Assembly: GCF_002813295.1 (NCBI RefSeq)
Contig: NZ_PHUE01000001.1
Span: 4,154,001 to 4,218,000 of the forward strand
DNA length: 64,000 bases
Direction of reading: 5' to 3'
From: Flavobacterium sp. 5
GTDB taxonomy: Bacteria; Bacteroidota; Bacteroidia; Flavobacteriales; Flavobacteriaceae
Translations under genes and position numbers: made by a program
The notes under the pieces: model-generated
Databases searched by the model: none
Seen by the model: the letters and a program-made list of their open reading frames with translations, nothing else
Told to the model about the DNA's origin: nothing
Shown here: piece after piece, positions 21,391 to 30,350 of the stretch
How positions within the stretch are numbered: position 1 is the first letter of the stretch
How the letters are laid out: each line of letters starts with the position of its first letter

Positions 21391-21903
21391 ATGAGTTTAG
21401 AAAAATATATACGTGATATTCAAGACTTTCCAAAGGAAGGAATTTTGTTTAAAGACATTACTCCGTTGCTAATTGATGCAAAAGTGAGACAAGAATGCTT
21501 GGAAATATTGATTTCATCTGTAAAAAACAAGAAAATTGATAAGGTTATTGGTGTTGAAAGTCGTGGTTTTTTCTTTGGGATGCTTTTGGCTCAGGAATTA
21601 AACGTAGGTTTTGTTCCTGTTAGAAAACCTAATAAATTGCCTTTTGATACAATTTCGGCTTCTTATGATTTAGAATACGGAACAGATACACTTGAAATTC
21701 ATACTGATTCAATTCAAAAAGGAGATAGAGTTCTTATCCACGACGATGTTTTGGCAACAGGGGGAACTGCAAAAGCAGTTTGCGAATTGGTAGAAAAATT
21801 GGGAGGTGTAATTGTACAGTGTAATTTTATAATGGAAATCGCTTTTCTAAACGGTAGAGATAAGATTGCAGGAAACGAAATTTTTGCTGCAATAACATAT
21901 TAA
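21391..21903 (+). CDS. apt: Adenine phosphoribosyltransferase
   Basis: A 170-residue type I phosphoribosyltransferase. The N-terminal IRDIQDFPKEGILFKDITPLL is the typical Apt opening; GVESRGFFFG and the PRPP-binding loop VLIHDDVLATGGTA complete the signature. It converts adenine and PRPP to AMP in purine salvage in the cytoplasm. Length and motifs match the family throughout. It is the first chromosomal gene beyond the integrated element and runs divergently from tRNA-Arg. Confidence 0.95.
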   Translation: MSLEKYIRDIQDFPKEGILFKDITPLLIDAKVRQECLEILISSVKNKKIDKVIGVESRGFFFGMLLAQELNVGFVPVRKPNKLPFDTISASYDLEYGTDTLEIHTDSIQKGDRVLIHDDVLATGGTAKAVCELVEKLGGVIVQCNFIMEIAFLNGRDKIAGNEIFAAITY

Positions 21904-21974
21904 TTTTTAAAGACAGATTTTTAGTTTTTAGGAATGCTGTAAATTAAGATTTAATCTGTTTTTCTAGTATAAGT

Positions 21975-22112
21975 TTAAAGTGCTCTTGAGGTTACATAAT
22001 AACGATAGGCAATAATAGCCAATTGCCATTTTTTTGCTTTGGATACATCCAATCCTTGTTTGGTAAAACTGGGTAAAATAATTTTATTGATTTGGGCTAG
22101 AACTTTATACAT
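21975..22112 (-). CDS. Conserved-looking 45-residue small basic protein
   Basis: Reads MYKVLAQINKIILPSF at the start and ends WQLAIIAYRYYVTSRAL, with TAA at 21977-21975. Very similar tiny proteins are widespread in Flavobacteriaceae as I recall, sometimes labelled SsrA-binding-like, but I would not rely on that label. The sequence is basic with a hydrophobic/aromatic C-terminal half and an internal KAKKWQLA motif. It is isolated, between apt and the M56 cassette. Confidence 0.6.
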   Translation of the reverse strand: MYKVLAQINKIILPSFTKQGLDVSKAKKWQLAIIAYRYYVTSRAL

Positions 22113-22135
22113 ATTTAATTTTTTTCAAAGATATA

Positions 22136-22170
22136 AAAAAAGACGATTATGATGAGTAATCGTCTTTTTT
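22136..22170. terminator. Bidirectional terminator after the BlaI/M56 operon
   Basis: AAAAAAGACGATTA (22136-22149) pairs with TAATCGTCTTTTTT (22157-22170) around a 7-base loop. On the minus strand it lies 21 bases after the stop of the M56 gene and ends that operon. Confidence 0.85.
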
Positions 22171-22190
22171 GTGAATTATAATGAAATTTT

Positions 22191-23921
22191 TTAGTTTTCT
22201 GGATTAGGTTGGTACTCCTTCATTTGCTTTTCATAAACTTCCATTTTTTTATCAAATTCTTCCATTTGTTTGTTGAATGGTTCCATCTGTTTATCAAATT
22301 CTGCCATTTGTTTATCGAAAGCTTCTATTTGTGGTTGCAATTTTTCCATTTTAGCATCATAATCTTCCATCTTTTTTTCGAAATCTTTCCATGCTTTTTT
22401 GTCACCATTTACAGGGTCGCCTTTTGGAGGAGTTGGTGCTTTTGGAAATATTGGTGCTTTTGGATTTTTAAAAACTGGGGGAGTTGGTGGTGTAGGAGCA
22501 ACGGGCATGTTTTTGTCATTAAATCTATACTCTCCATTTTTAGTTATGATTCTGATTTCTTTTTCATCATTATTATTTGTAACATCTACTCTTACAATTT
22601 CTTTAGAATCTAATTTATCCATTTCCGTTTTATCTGATTGTTCTCCATCAATAAAAATCTGAGTTTCATCATCGATACGGATATTTGGAGAATTCTCACT
22701 AATGTTTGCAATTTCTTTTTTGTCCATTTTATTATCATCCATAAAATCAATGGTTAACTTTCCATCAGAATCTTTGTTGATGACTATGGCAAATGTTTTT
22801 ATTGCTTCGGAACTTTTGGTAGTTCTTTTTTCAGACAATTCTTTGCCTTTTTTAATTTCTACAGTTATAGCGGTTAATTCGTTGCTTGAATTCCTTTTTG
22901 TATTTGTGAACCGAACCTCGATACCATAATTTTTATTAATTGTAGAAGCTGTTTCTTTTAAATCATTTTCTGTAGAGTTTTTATTGATTTTATAGATATT
23001 AACATCTTCAGTTTTTGAAATTAAGTTTGATTTTTCGGTTGATAAAGTTTGATTTTTTTCTTTTGCAATAACTTCCATTTGGAATAAAAAGACGAAGGCA
23101 ACTAATGCCGGAATTATCAAAGCATATTTGAAAAAATTCCATTTTTTTGATTGATTTTTGTTTAACATAACGATTCGTTTTTTGATTAATGATTGATAAA
23201 AATGATTGGTAAGTACGACACAATTTTCGTGTGTTGTTATTTTTAAAAGTGTAAGTTGATACGCTTTTTTATCGGATATGTTTTTTGATGCTTCGCTATC
23301 TGCGATGAATTCCAGATTTTGTAAAATGGCATTTTTGTACAGCCAAATAAATGGGTTGAACCAGAAAAGAATACAAAATACACGCGTGATTAAAACGTCT
23401 ATTGTATGATATTGTTCGCTATGTACTTTTTCGTGCTCTAGAATGCTTTCCATTTCCGACTCGTTATACAAAGAGGAATTGTAAACAATGGTATTAAAAT
23501 ACGAAAAGGGAGCAATATTTTCTTGTAAATCTATGAACTTGTGATCTGCTTGTTGTTTAATTTGTTTACCTTTTAGTACTCGATTAAGGTGGTAAAAGTC
23601 AAAAGCAAACTGCATTAAAAACAATACTGTCCCTATTGCATAAGCGGATGCCAAAACGAGATACCAATTGATTTCAAAGCTATCTTTTTGGATAGGTGTT
23701 GTTGGAATTTTTGACCAATCTAAAGAGTTTTGTATTGGTTCTACCCAAACAATAGTGGTAAAAACTATCCATGGCAAAATTACGGATGTAAACAAACCAG
23801 CTAGGAGAAACCAACGATTTGTAGTAAAGAAAGTCTCTTTTCGCAGTAGCAAATAATAAGCAAGAAAGAACATTGTTATTAGTCCGCTTGATTTTGCAAT
23901 ATATATGAATAGTGTTTCCAT
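22191..23921 (-). CDS. M56 (BlaR1-like) membrane metallopeptidase, copy 1
   Basis: A 576-residue integral membrane protein. Several membrane segments occupy the first 300 residues, with the zinc-peptidase motif HEKVH (in ILEHEKVHSEQYH) at about 162-166 and a further segment near 267-285. The C-terminal periplasmic part has no penicillin-binding sensor domain; it holds a Pro-rich stretch (PTPPTPPVFKNPKAPIFPK region) and a run of FDKQMxxF-type repeats. In BlaR1/MecR1 the peptidase triggers cleavage of BlaI. Here the signal is unknown. It is 6 bases downstream of its BlaI partner and paralogous to the 24342-26159 gene. Confidence 0.9.
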   Translation of the reverse strand: METLFIYIAKSSGLITMFFLAYYLLLRKETFFTTNRWFLLAGLFTSVILPWIVFTTIVWVEPIQNSLDWSKIPTTPIQKDSFEINWYLVLASAYAIGTVLFLMQFAFDFYHLNRVLKGKQIKQQADHKFIDLQENIAPFSYFNTIVYNSSLYNESEMESILEHEKVHSEQYHTIDVLITRVFCILFWFNPFIWLYKNAILQNLEFIADSEASKNISDKKAYQLTLLKITTHENCVVLTNHFYQSLIKKRIVMLNKNQSKKWNFFKYALIIPALVAFVFLFQMEVIAKEKNQTLSTEKSNLISKTEDVNIYKINKNSTENDLKETASTINKNYGIEVRFTNTKRNSSNELTAITVEIKKGKELSEKRTTKSSEAIKTFAIVINKDSDGKLTIDFMDDNKMDKKEIANISENSPNIRIDDETQIFIDGEQSDKTEMDKLDSKEIVRVDVTNNNDEKEIRIITKNGEYRFNDKNMPVAPTPPTPPVFKNPKAPIFPKAPTPPKGDPVNGDKKAWKDFEKKMEDYDAKMEKLQPQIEAFDKQMAEFDKQMEPFNKQMEEFDKKMEVYEKQMKEYQPNPEN

Positions 23922-23927
23922 AATTTA

Positions 23928-24287
23928 TTATTGTTTTTGTTCAATCATAGTAAGAATTTCACGTAATTCGGCTGCTGAAATTTTTTCTTCTTTAGCAAAA
24001 AAGGAAACCATGTTTTTATAGGAGCTATTAAAATAATTATCAATTGCGCTACTCATAAAACCTTTTCGGTAATCCTCGATACTCACAATTGGAAAATATT
24101 GATGAGTGTTTCCAAAGGCATTGTGACTCACATATCCTTTTTCTTCAAGATTGCGTACTATGGTTGAAAGTGTGTTATAATGAGGCTGATCTTCGGTGAT
24201 TTCGGCCATGACTTCTTTTACGAATGCTTTTTTAAGCTTCCATAAAATATGCATGATTTCTTCTTCTTTGTTGGTTAATTTTTGCAT
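23928..24287 (-). CDS. BlaI/MecI family winged-helix repressor, copy 1
   Basis: A 119-residue transcriptional repressor. The N-terminal winged helix reads LTNKEEEIMHILWKLKKAFVKEVM, with the recognition helix around HYNTLSTIVRNLEEKGYV. The C-terminal dimerisation helices include FFAKEEKISAAELREIL. It is nearly identical to the second copy at 26166, so the pair arose by recent tandem duplication or is kept similar by conversion. BlaI proteins bind dyad operators as dimers and are inactivated by M56 partners. Only 54 bases separate it from the upstream gene, so it is probably co-transcribed. Confidence 0.93.
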   Translation of the reverse strand: MQKLTNKEEEIMHILWKLKKAFVKEVMAEITEDQPHYNTLSTIVRNLEEKGYVSHNAFGNTHQYFPIVSIEDYRKGFMSSAIDNYFNSSYKNMVSFFAKEEKISAAELREILTMIEQKQ

Positions 24288-24341
24288 GAGCTTTTATTAT
24301 TAATTCTGTTTTTAATAGTATAAAAAGTTGAACAGATTATT

Positions 24342-26159
24342 TTATTTTTTATCCTTAGTTTTAATTTTAATAATTCCATTTAAGGCATTCTCTCCATATT
24401 TTGAAATCATAGTGGCTTTTTCAGATTCTGAAAGATCAAATAATTTAGGAGAACAACTAACACTTTCTACGTTTTCAGGATTAAGATTCTCCAAAGATTT
24501 AGCTTCTTTAAGCTGACCATCAATAATTATAATCATTTTTTTATAATCAAAACTTTTTTCTGTAAAAATGCTTTTGAATACATCACTTGAGCTAATATAA
24601 TGACCAATGCGAACATCTTTTTTTGTAACGATGTCGATTACTCCATTTTTACCAATATTTCCATATTTAAATACAGCCTGTAGACTATTATAGATATGTA
24701 TGCTTTCGATAGGAAGAGAATTAAAATCTATATTTAAATGATTAGGGACTGCCATTCCATCAATAATTATTAATGAATTATCTGTTCTTGTGCTTGATTT
24801 AGTTTGTACTTTAGAATTTATATTAACAATTGTGTTAGTATCTGTGTTAATATTGATATCAGTTTTTGTATTATTATTATTATTATTAACGTTAACATTT
24901 GTATTAATTTTTGGATTTTGAACTTTTTTTTCTTCTGTTTTTAAATCGTCACTTACTGTAGAATTATTCATTTTGTTATTGGTAATAAGATTGATTTTTT
25001 TTGAACCATTTTCTTCAGTAACAATAATAATATCACAGTCTTTGATGGCATTGTCACCTTTAATTTGAATTGTTTGGGCTTCTTTAGTTCCTTTTTGTAT
25101 ATCTACTTTGATATTGGTTAATTCATTATTTGAGTTTCTTTTTATCTCTGATATAATAACATCAACATTGTGAATTGATTTTACTTTTTCGGCAATTTTT
25201 TTAAGTTCTTGATCTGTCGTAATTTTTAGAATTTTGTAAGCATCTATTGATTTAGTTTTTTTAACAGATTCTTTTTTAATTAGATTTCTTTCTTTTGCAA
25301 TGACTTCTATTTGGAATAAAAGCACAAAAGCTACAAGTGCGGGAATTACCAAAGTGTATTTCCATGAATTCTTCTTTTTTGATTGATTTTTGTTTAACAT
25401 AACGATTCGTTTTTTAATTAATGATTGATAAAAATGATTGGTGATTGCGATACAATTTTCATGTGTCGTTATTTTTAAAAGAATGTATTGATACACCTTT
25501 TTGTCTGAAAGTTTTTTGGATGCTTCGCTGTCTGCAATGAATTCTAAGTTTTGTGTAATTGCTTTTTTATAAAGCCAGATAATTGGGTTGAACCAAAAAA
25601 GAATGCAAAAGATTCTTGAGATCAGTACATCAACGGTATGATTTTGTTCGCTGTGTACTTTTTCGTGTTCAATAATATTTTCCAATTCAGTGGCGCTGTA
25701 CAATGATGAGTTGTACACTATATAATTGAAATAAGAAAAGGGAGCAATATTTTCAGTTGTATCAATAAATTTAAAATCAGCTTGTTGTTGTGTTTTTTTA
25801 CCTCTCAAAACCGAGTTTAAACTATAAAAATCCATTGCGAATTTTATAAGGAATGATAAAAATCCGATGCTGTAAATGGCTAGAATTAAATAGTTCCAAT
25901 TGATTTCAATAGATTCCTTTTCTATGATAGGAGGAATAAAAGCTGATTGAAAATTCAAATTTGTTATTGGAGCAGGGTCGACCCAGATAATTTTAGTGTA
26001 AAATAAAAACGGTAATATTGCCGATGTAAATAAGCCTCCTAATAAAAACCATCTGTTGCCAGAAAAGAAGGTTTCTTTGTACAATAGTAAGAAGTAGGTA
26101 ATATAAAACACAGTTAATAACCCACTTGATTTTGCAATATAAATGAAAAGTGTCTCCAT
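24342..26159 (-). CDS. M56 (BlaR1-like) membrane metallopeptidase with TonB-plug-like tail, copy 2
   Basis: A 605-residue paralogue of the 22191 gene. The N-terminal membrane domain is very similar, with HEKVH in IIEHEKVHSEQNH. The C-terminal half differs: an Asn/Thr-rich linker (VNVNNNNNNTKTDI type) followed by two segments resembling TonB-dependent receptor plug domains, IIIDG ... KYGNIGKNGVIDIVTK and IIIDG ... KYGENALNGIIKIKTK. Such plug-like tails are known on Bacteroidota M56 proteins and may sense envelope state. It lies 6 bases downstream of its BlaI gene. Confidence 0.9.
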   Translation of the reverse strand: METLFIYIAKSSGLLTVFYITYFLLLYKETFFSGNRWFLLGGLFTSAILPFLFYTKIIWVDPAPITNLNFQSAFIPPIIEKESIEINWNYLILAIYSIGFLSFLIKFAMDFYSLNSVLRGKKTQQQADFKFIDTTENIAPFSYFNYIVYNSSLYSATELENIIEHEKVHSEQNHTVDVLISRIFCILFWFNPIIWLYKKAITQNLEFIADSEASKKLSDKKVYQYILLKITTHENCIAITNHFYQSLIKKRIVMLNKNQSKKKNSWKYTLVIPALVAFVLLFQIEVIAKERNLIKKESVKKTKSIDAYKILKITTDQELKKIAEKVKSIHNVDVIISEIKRNSNNELTNIKVDIQKGTKEAQTIQIKGDNAIKDCDIIIVTEENGSKKINLITNNKMNNSTVSDDLKTEEKKVQNPKINTNVNVNNNNNNTKTDININTDTNTIVNINSKVQTKSSTRTDNSLIIIDGMAVPNHLNIDFNSLPIESIHIYNSLQAVFKYGNIGKNGVIDIVTKKDVRIGHYISSSDVFKSIFTEKSFDYKKMIIIIDGQLKEAKSLENLNPENVESVSCSPKLFDLSESEKATMISKYGENALNGIIKIKTKDKK

Positions 26160-26165
26160 TAACGA

Positions 26166-26534
26166 TTATTTTTTTTCGGTTTGGTTTTCAATCATAGTAA
26201 GAATTTCACGTAATTCGGCTGCTGAAATTTTTTCTTCTTTGGCAAAAAAGGAAACCATGTTTTTATACGAGCTATTAAAATAATTATCAATAGCGGTATT
26301 CATAAAACCTTTTCGGTAGTCTTCAATATTTACGATTGGATAATATTGATGGGTGTTTCCAAAGGCATTGTAGCTTACATATCCTTTTTCTTCCAGATTG
26401 CGTACAATGGTTGAAAGCGTGTTATAATGTGGTTGGTCTTCAGTGATTTCGGCCATGACTTCTTTTACGAATGCTTTTTTAAGCCTCCACAAAATATGCA
26501 TGATTTCTTCTTCTTTGTTGGTGAGTTTTTGCAT
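26166..26534 (-). CDS. BlaI/MecI family winged-helix repressor, copy 2
   Basis: A 122-residue repressor, nearly identical to copy 1 through the winged helix and the dimerisation region, with a slightly longer C-terminus (ENQTEKK). It is the first gene of the four-gene minus-strand operon BlaI-M56-BlaI-M56. Upstream are several TAGTT/AACTA dyads that look like BlaI operators, so the operon is probably autoregulated and both repressors may share sites or form mixed dimers. Confidence 0.93.
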   Translation of the reverse strand: MQKLTNKEEEIMHILWRLKKAFVKEVMAEITEDQPHYNTLSTIVRNLEEKGYVSYNAFGNTHQYYPIVNIEDYRKGFMNTAIDNYFNSSYKNMVSFFAKEEKISAAELREILTMIENQTEKK

Positions 26535-26585
26535 TTTATTTCTTTATTTTAAAATATTTCTCATTAGTACATAACAAACATACAA

Positions 26586-26640
26586 CTATATTTTTAGTTT
26601 TAAAACTATAAAAGTAGTTATTTAACTAAAAATTTAGTTT
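26586..26640 (-). promoter_or_regulatory. BlaI operator cluster
   Basis: Dyads of the AACTA/TAGTT type lie 50-105 bases upstream of the BlaI start: AACTAAA-AA-TTTAGTT (26624-26639, perfect), AGTTTTAAAACT, and an imperfect ACTATAAAAGTAGT. BlaI-family operators are ACTA-containing dyads, so this is the probable autoregulatory site. Confidence 0.65.
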
Positions 26641-26769
26641 TCAATTGGTTTTGTTGAGATGAGAGCTGAGTTTTTCTTAACAGATTTTCAAAACCTATTG
26701 GATAAGTTTAAAAAAATGTTTGTCCTGAAAAATTCTTTTGAATAAAAAAGCTGCCTTTTTGCGTGAGTG

Positions 26770-26867
26770 ATAGGAGCAAGCTACCGAAGTAGCACGGATA
26801 GCACGACAGCATCATGGTAAATGGGCTAATATAGATAATGATTGGCAGCCCATTTATTATGATGCTG
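26770..26867. other. Structured intergenic element with GCTAC hairpin and interrupted long stem
   Basis: A small hairpin GCTAC-CGAA-GTAGC (26780-26793) is followed by a long one: CAGCATCAT (26807-26815) with ATGATGCTG (26859-26867), and inside it AAATGGGCT (26819-26827) with AGCCCATTT (26847-26855), separated by matching 3-base bulges. The sequence is more GC-rich than its surroundings and no gene covers it. It fills most of the 360-base gap between BlaI and the MFS gene. Confidence 0.65.
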
Positions 26868-26894
26868 GCACGCCCAAATGATATTTTTAAATTA

Positions 26895-28184
26895 TTATTT
26901 TTGTGAAGTATGTATCATTTTGTTCAGCCAAAAACAGCAAACCAAGGATAATGCTCCCAATGTTCCCATAACAAACCAATTGACTTGATAGTTATAGTGA
27001 GCAATAATTTCCAGACCGGTTTTTGAACTGGCAATATGTGCCAAACTAAAACTCATTGTGTACAAACCCATATATTGTCCTTCTTGCCCTTTTGGCGCAC
27101 GGTTGAGAGCAACCGCATTGACAAAAGGGAATAAGAAAATTTCCCCAAAAGTGAGTAAGACGATGCTAATTACCAGAATGCCTACCCAAGAATCGATTAA
27201 CAAAATGTAATAGCCAAGCGTAATGAATAATGCTCCAATTGCAATGCTCTTAATTTTGTTAGTTTTTCTCCTTTCTAACGTACTTACGATGGGCATCTCC
27301 AAAAGGAAAACTAATAGTCCGTTAATGGAAAGTAGCATTCCAGTTTGAAATTCACTGAGTCCGAATTTTTCGTTGTGGTATAAAGGTAAAGTCGAAAATA
27401 TTTGAAGAAAAACCATAAAAGTAACAAAACTGATAAAGAGTAACAGCCAAAATGGTTTGTCTTTATAAACGGATTTTCGGGTAGTTGTTACTATAGTGTC
27501 CTCAGTAGCAACTGCAGTTTTCTTTTTTTCTTTAATGCATATAGCAAATATTAAAATGGCTATGATACAAGTGCTTCCGTCAACCCAGAATAAGCCTTGG
27601 TATCCCATTCCTATGATAATCAATCCTCCCAATGCTGGGCCTGCCGTAAATCCTAGATTTACAGCTAAACGAACTAATGATAGCGCACGAACTCGATTTT
27701 CGGGTTTGGCATATACACTTAGAGATACAAACATGGCAGGACGAAACATATCGGAAATAGCCATGATGATGAACATTCCAAAGCATAATCCCCAAAAGGT
27801 TGTAATATATTGTAATAGAATAAATAGAATTCCGCTCGTAAAAAGGCTAAAAATCATGATTTTATAAAAACCTATTTTATCACTCAACTTTCCTCCAATC
27901 CAAGAACCTAGCATAGAACCCAATCCAAATGCAACCATAATCCATCCCACTTCACCGTAGGTAAAATTCAAATCTTCCTTTAAATATTTGGATAAAAAAG
28001 GCAGAACCATAGTTCCAGCTCTATTGATAAAAGTGACCAAAGCAAGAATCCAAACTTCACGTGTGAAGCCTTTAAAATTGTTTACGTAACGACCTAGAGC
28101 AGTTTTGAGCATGGTAGATAAATTCTGTGAACACAAATCTACAAAGTTTTTTGGAGCTAATTTATTTATTAGTTTGGGTTCCAT
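26895..28184 (-). CDS. MFS transporter
   Basis: A 429-residue major facilitator with about 12 membrane segments. The loop between segments 2 and 3 has GSWIGGKLSDKIGFYK, the MFS motif A type. Only the first 35 residues are soluble. It is paralogous to the protein at 60588-61844 (shared FKGFTREVWIL/FKGFSREIWIL, NRAGTMV and SKTGLEII/AKTSMGII). Substrate unknown; drug or metabolite efflux is common in this group. Confidence 0.9.
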   Translation of the reverse strand: MEPKLINKLAPKNFVDLCSQNLSTMLKTALGRYVNNFKGFTREVWILALVTFINRAGTMVLPFLSKYLKEDLNFTYGEVGWIMVAFGLGSMLGSWIGGKLSDKIGFYKIMIFSLFTSGILFILLQYITTFWGLCFGMFIIMAISDMFRPAMFVSLSVYAKPENRVRALSLVRLAVNLGFTAGPALGGLIIIGMGYQGLFWVDGSTCIIAILIFAICIKEKKKTAVATEDTIVTTTRKSVYKDKPFWLLLFISFVTFMVFLQIFSTLPLYHNEKFGLSEFQTGMLLSINGLLVFLLEMPIVSTLERRKTNKIKSIAIGALFITLGYYILLIDSWVGILVISIVLLTFGEIFLFPFVNAVALNRAPKGQEGQYMGLYTMSFSLAHIASSKTGLEIIAHYNYQVNWFVMGTLGALSLVCCFWLNKMIHTSQK

Positions 28185-28209
28185 TATTTGTTTATATAAG
28201 TCATAAACT

Positions 28210-28239
28210 TTGTGGCTTTCTAACTTTAAACTATTTTTG
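28210..28239 (+). promoter_or_regulatory. Bacteroidota-type promoter for the DUF1684 gene
   Basis: TTG (28210-28212), 19 bases, then TATTTTTG (28232-28239), an exact TAnnTTTG match with standard spacing. The ATG of the DUF1684 gene follows 12 bases later. It probably also drives the downstream TatD gene. Confidence 0.7.
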
Positions 28240-28251
28240 CATAAAATTTAA

Positions 28252-28860
28252 ATGATTATGAGAGTTATACTGACTTTGGTTCTATTGGCAGTTTTTAATT
28301 TTGGCTTTGCTCAAGAAAAATTTAACGCTACTGCTGTCAAAAAATTTCAAAAAGACCTCAATACCGAATATGCAGATGCAAAGACCAGCCCTTTGGCAAC
28401 TGAAGACTTAGCTCATTTCAAATCGCTAGATTTTTATCCGATAAACGAAAAAGCTTATGTGGTTGCTCAATTCATAAGAACGGAGAATGAAAAACCATTT
28501 GGAATGCAAACTTCAACAGCTAGAAAACCAATGTATGTAAAATATGGAGAGGTTCATTTTCAGATGGAAGGGAAAGAGTTTAAATTGAATGTGTATCGCA
28601 ATATTGAATTTTCGAAAAAAGAAGAATACAAAGATGATTTGTTTTTGCCTTTCTCGGATTTGACTTCGGGTAAGGAGAGTTACATTGGTGGGAAATACAT
28701 TGATTTGAAAATCCCAACAGGTAATACCATAGTGATCGATTTTAATTTATCATACAATCCATATTGTGCTTATAATCATAAGTATTCCTGTCCAAAAGTA
28801 CCTTTGGAAAACGATTTGGCTATTGAAATCAAAGCAGGTGTAAAGAAGTTTCATGATTAA
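28252..28860 (+). CDS. DUF1684 family secreted protein
   Basis: A 202-residue protein with an N-terminal signal peptide ending near GFAQ. The mature part matches DUF1684: beta-rich with the conserved end NLSYNPYCAYNHKYSCPKVPLENDLAIEIKAGVKKF in pieces (YNPYCAYN, CPKVPLEN, AGVKKF). The family is widespread in Bacteroidota and its biochemical role is not established. The start could be the ATG at 28252 or 28258. Its stop overlaps the TatD start by one base, so they form an operon. Confidence 0.85.
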   Translation: MIMRVILTLVLLAVFNFGFAQEKFNATAVKKFQKDLNTEYADAKTSPLATEDLAHFKSLDFYPINEKAYVVAQFIRTENEKPFGMQTSTARKPMYVKYGEVHFQMEGKEFKLNVYRNIEFSKKEEYKDDLFLPFSDLTSGKESYIGGKYIDLKIPTGNTIVIDFNLSYNPYCAYNHKYSCPKVPLENDLAIEIKAGVKKFHD

Positions 28861-29507
28861 TGAAGTTCTTTAATTTACATACTCACAAATTTACGAATCA
28901 AGAATCAGTTTTGGAATTGGTAAATCAATACCCACAAGAGTTTGATGCTTCCATTCCGTTTTATTCTATTGGTATTCATCCGTGGTATATTGACAAGCAA
29001 AGACTTGAAGCTGATTTGCAGATTATTGAAAACAAATTACAAGAACCAAATTGTCTTGCCGTTGGCGAATGTGGATTAGATAAGCGTATAGAAATTTCAC
29101 TTGAATTGCAGAAAAAAGTTTTTGAAAAGCAATTGCTATTGGCTCAAAAATACAATAAAGCAGTTGTGATTCATTGCGTGGCCGCATTTCAAGAAGTAAT
29201 TGCAATTAAAAAACAATTAAAAATTACAGTTCCTATGCTTATTCATGGTTTTTCAAAAAATAAGCAAGTAGCCAAGGAATTAATTGACAACGGTTTTTAT
29301 ATTTCATTTGGGAAATATCTCATGCGCAATCATGATATGGAAAGTGTTTTTCTAAGTGTTCCTAATGATCGTTTTTTTTTGGAAACAGATATACTAGATG
29401 AGGGTATAGAAGAAGTATATTCGTTGGGAGCTCAATATAAAAATATTGATATTGAAGAATTGCAACAAATAATAAATAACAATTTTAAACAGGTTTTTAA
29501 CTTTTAA
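28860..29507 (+). CDS. TatD family metal-dependent hydrolase
   Basis: A 215-residue TIM-barrel hydrolase. Metal ligands are visible in order: LHTHKF (HxH), GECGLD (Glu), VIHCVA (His), IHGFSK (His) and LETDIL (Asp), matching TatD-type DNases/amidohydrolases. It is shorter than classic TatD (about 260 residues), as in many Bacteroidota members. TatD proteins have 3'-exonuclease activity and act in DNA and protein quality control. It is co-transcribed with the DUF1684 gene. Confidence 0.88.
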   Translation: MKFFNLHTHKFTNQESVLELVNQYPQEFDASIPFYSIGIHPWYIDKQRLEADLQIIENKLQEPNCLAVGECGLDKRIEISLELQKKVFEKQLLLAQKYNKAVVIHCVAAFQEVIAIKKQLKITVPMLIHGFSKNKQVAKELIDNGFYISFGKYLMRNHDMESVFLSVPNDRFFLETDILDEGIEEVYSLGAQYKNIDIEELQQIINNNFKQVFNF

Positions 29508-29542
29508 AAACCAAAAAAATATTAAACTTTAAACAAAGAATT

Positions 29543-30259
29543 ATGGCAGAGTGGACAGAAAGAGCCGAATTATTATTTAAAAAAGAAGGATTGCAAAATT
29601 TGCAAAATGCACATGTAATGGTTGTAGGTCTAGGAGGAGTAGGCTCTTTTGCTGCTGAATTTTTGGCTAGAGCAGGAGTGGGAACGATGACAATTGTAGA
29701 TGGTGATATAGTAGATATAACCAATATAAACAGACAATTACCTGCTTTGCATTCTACTGTTGGGCAACCTAAAGTGAACGTTGTAGGGGATCGCTTAATG
29801 GATATTAATCCTGAATTGAATTTGATACGAGTGAAAGAATTCCTTTCGCCAGAACGTGCATATGAAATTGTTACTGACGAATATGATTATGTTTTAGATT
29901 GTATTGACAGTGTAACTCCAAAATTGAATTTGATTATTTCTGCTAGAAGAAAAAAAGTCAGAATCATAAGCAGTATGGGAGCTGGTGGGAAAATGGATGC
30001 TTCCAAAGTAAAAGTGACTGATATCTCAAAAACCATAAATTGCTATTTTGCTAAAACCATCAGAAAGCGCTTAAAAAAAGAGAAAATTAATAAAGTGAAG
30101 GTGGTTTTTTCTTCCGAAATTCAAGATGAATCCAGTTTGCGTATGACAGATGGATCTAATTTTAAAAAATCATTTTATGGCACTAATAGCTATATGCCTG
30201 GGTTATTTGGGTTGTATGCTGCCGAAACTGTGATCCGATTTTTACTTAAAAAAGAGTAA
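29543..30259 (+). CDS. tcdA: tRNA threonylcarbamoyladenosine dehydratase
   Basis: A 238-residue E1-like enzyme of the TcdA/CsdL family. The nucleotide-binding motif VVGLGGVGSFAAE is at about residues 26-38, followed by the acidic DGDIVDITNINRQLPA, the ATP-contacting arginine region, and DYVLDCIDSVTPK. TcdA cyclises t6A37 to ct6A in tRNA, using ATP. Length and motifs match throughout. It follows the TatD gene after 35 bases on the same strand. Confidence 0.92.
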   Translation: MAEWTERAELLFKKEGLQNLQNAHVMVVGLGGVGSFAAEFLARAGVGTMTIVDGDIVDITNINRQLPALHSTVGQPKVNVVGDRLMDINPELNLIRVKEFLSPERAYEIVTDEYDYVLDCIDSVTPKLNLIISARRKKVRIISSMGAGGKMDASKVKVTDISKTINCYFAKTIRKRLKKEKINKVKVVFSSEIQDESSLRMTDGSNFKKSFYGTNSYMPGLFGLYAAETVIRFLLKKE

Positions 30260-30350
30260 ATTTTAATAATCAGGGTTTAGAAATACAAAAATAAAATAGC
30301 ACAATAAACTTAATCACTTTGTGACTAAGTAACTTAGAAACTTAAAAAAA

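Noticed and set aside
22209..22929. Plus-strand open frames opposite the first M56 gene
   Set aside because: Antisense shadows caused by the KQM/FDK repeats and Pro-rich coding tract; the M56 frame is clearly the gene.
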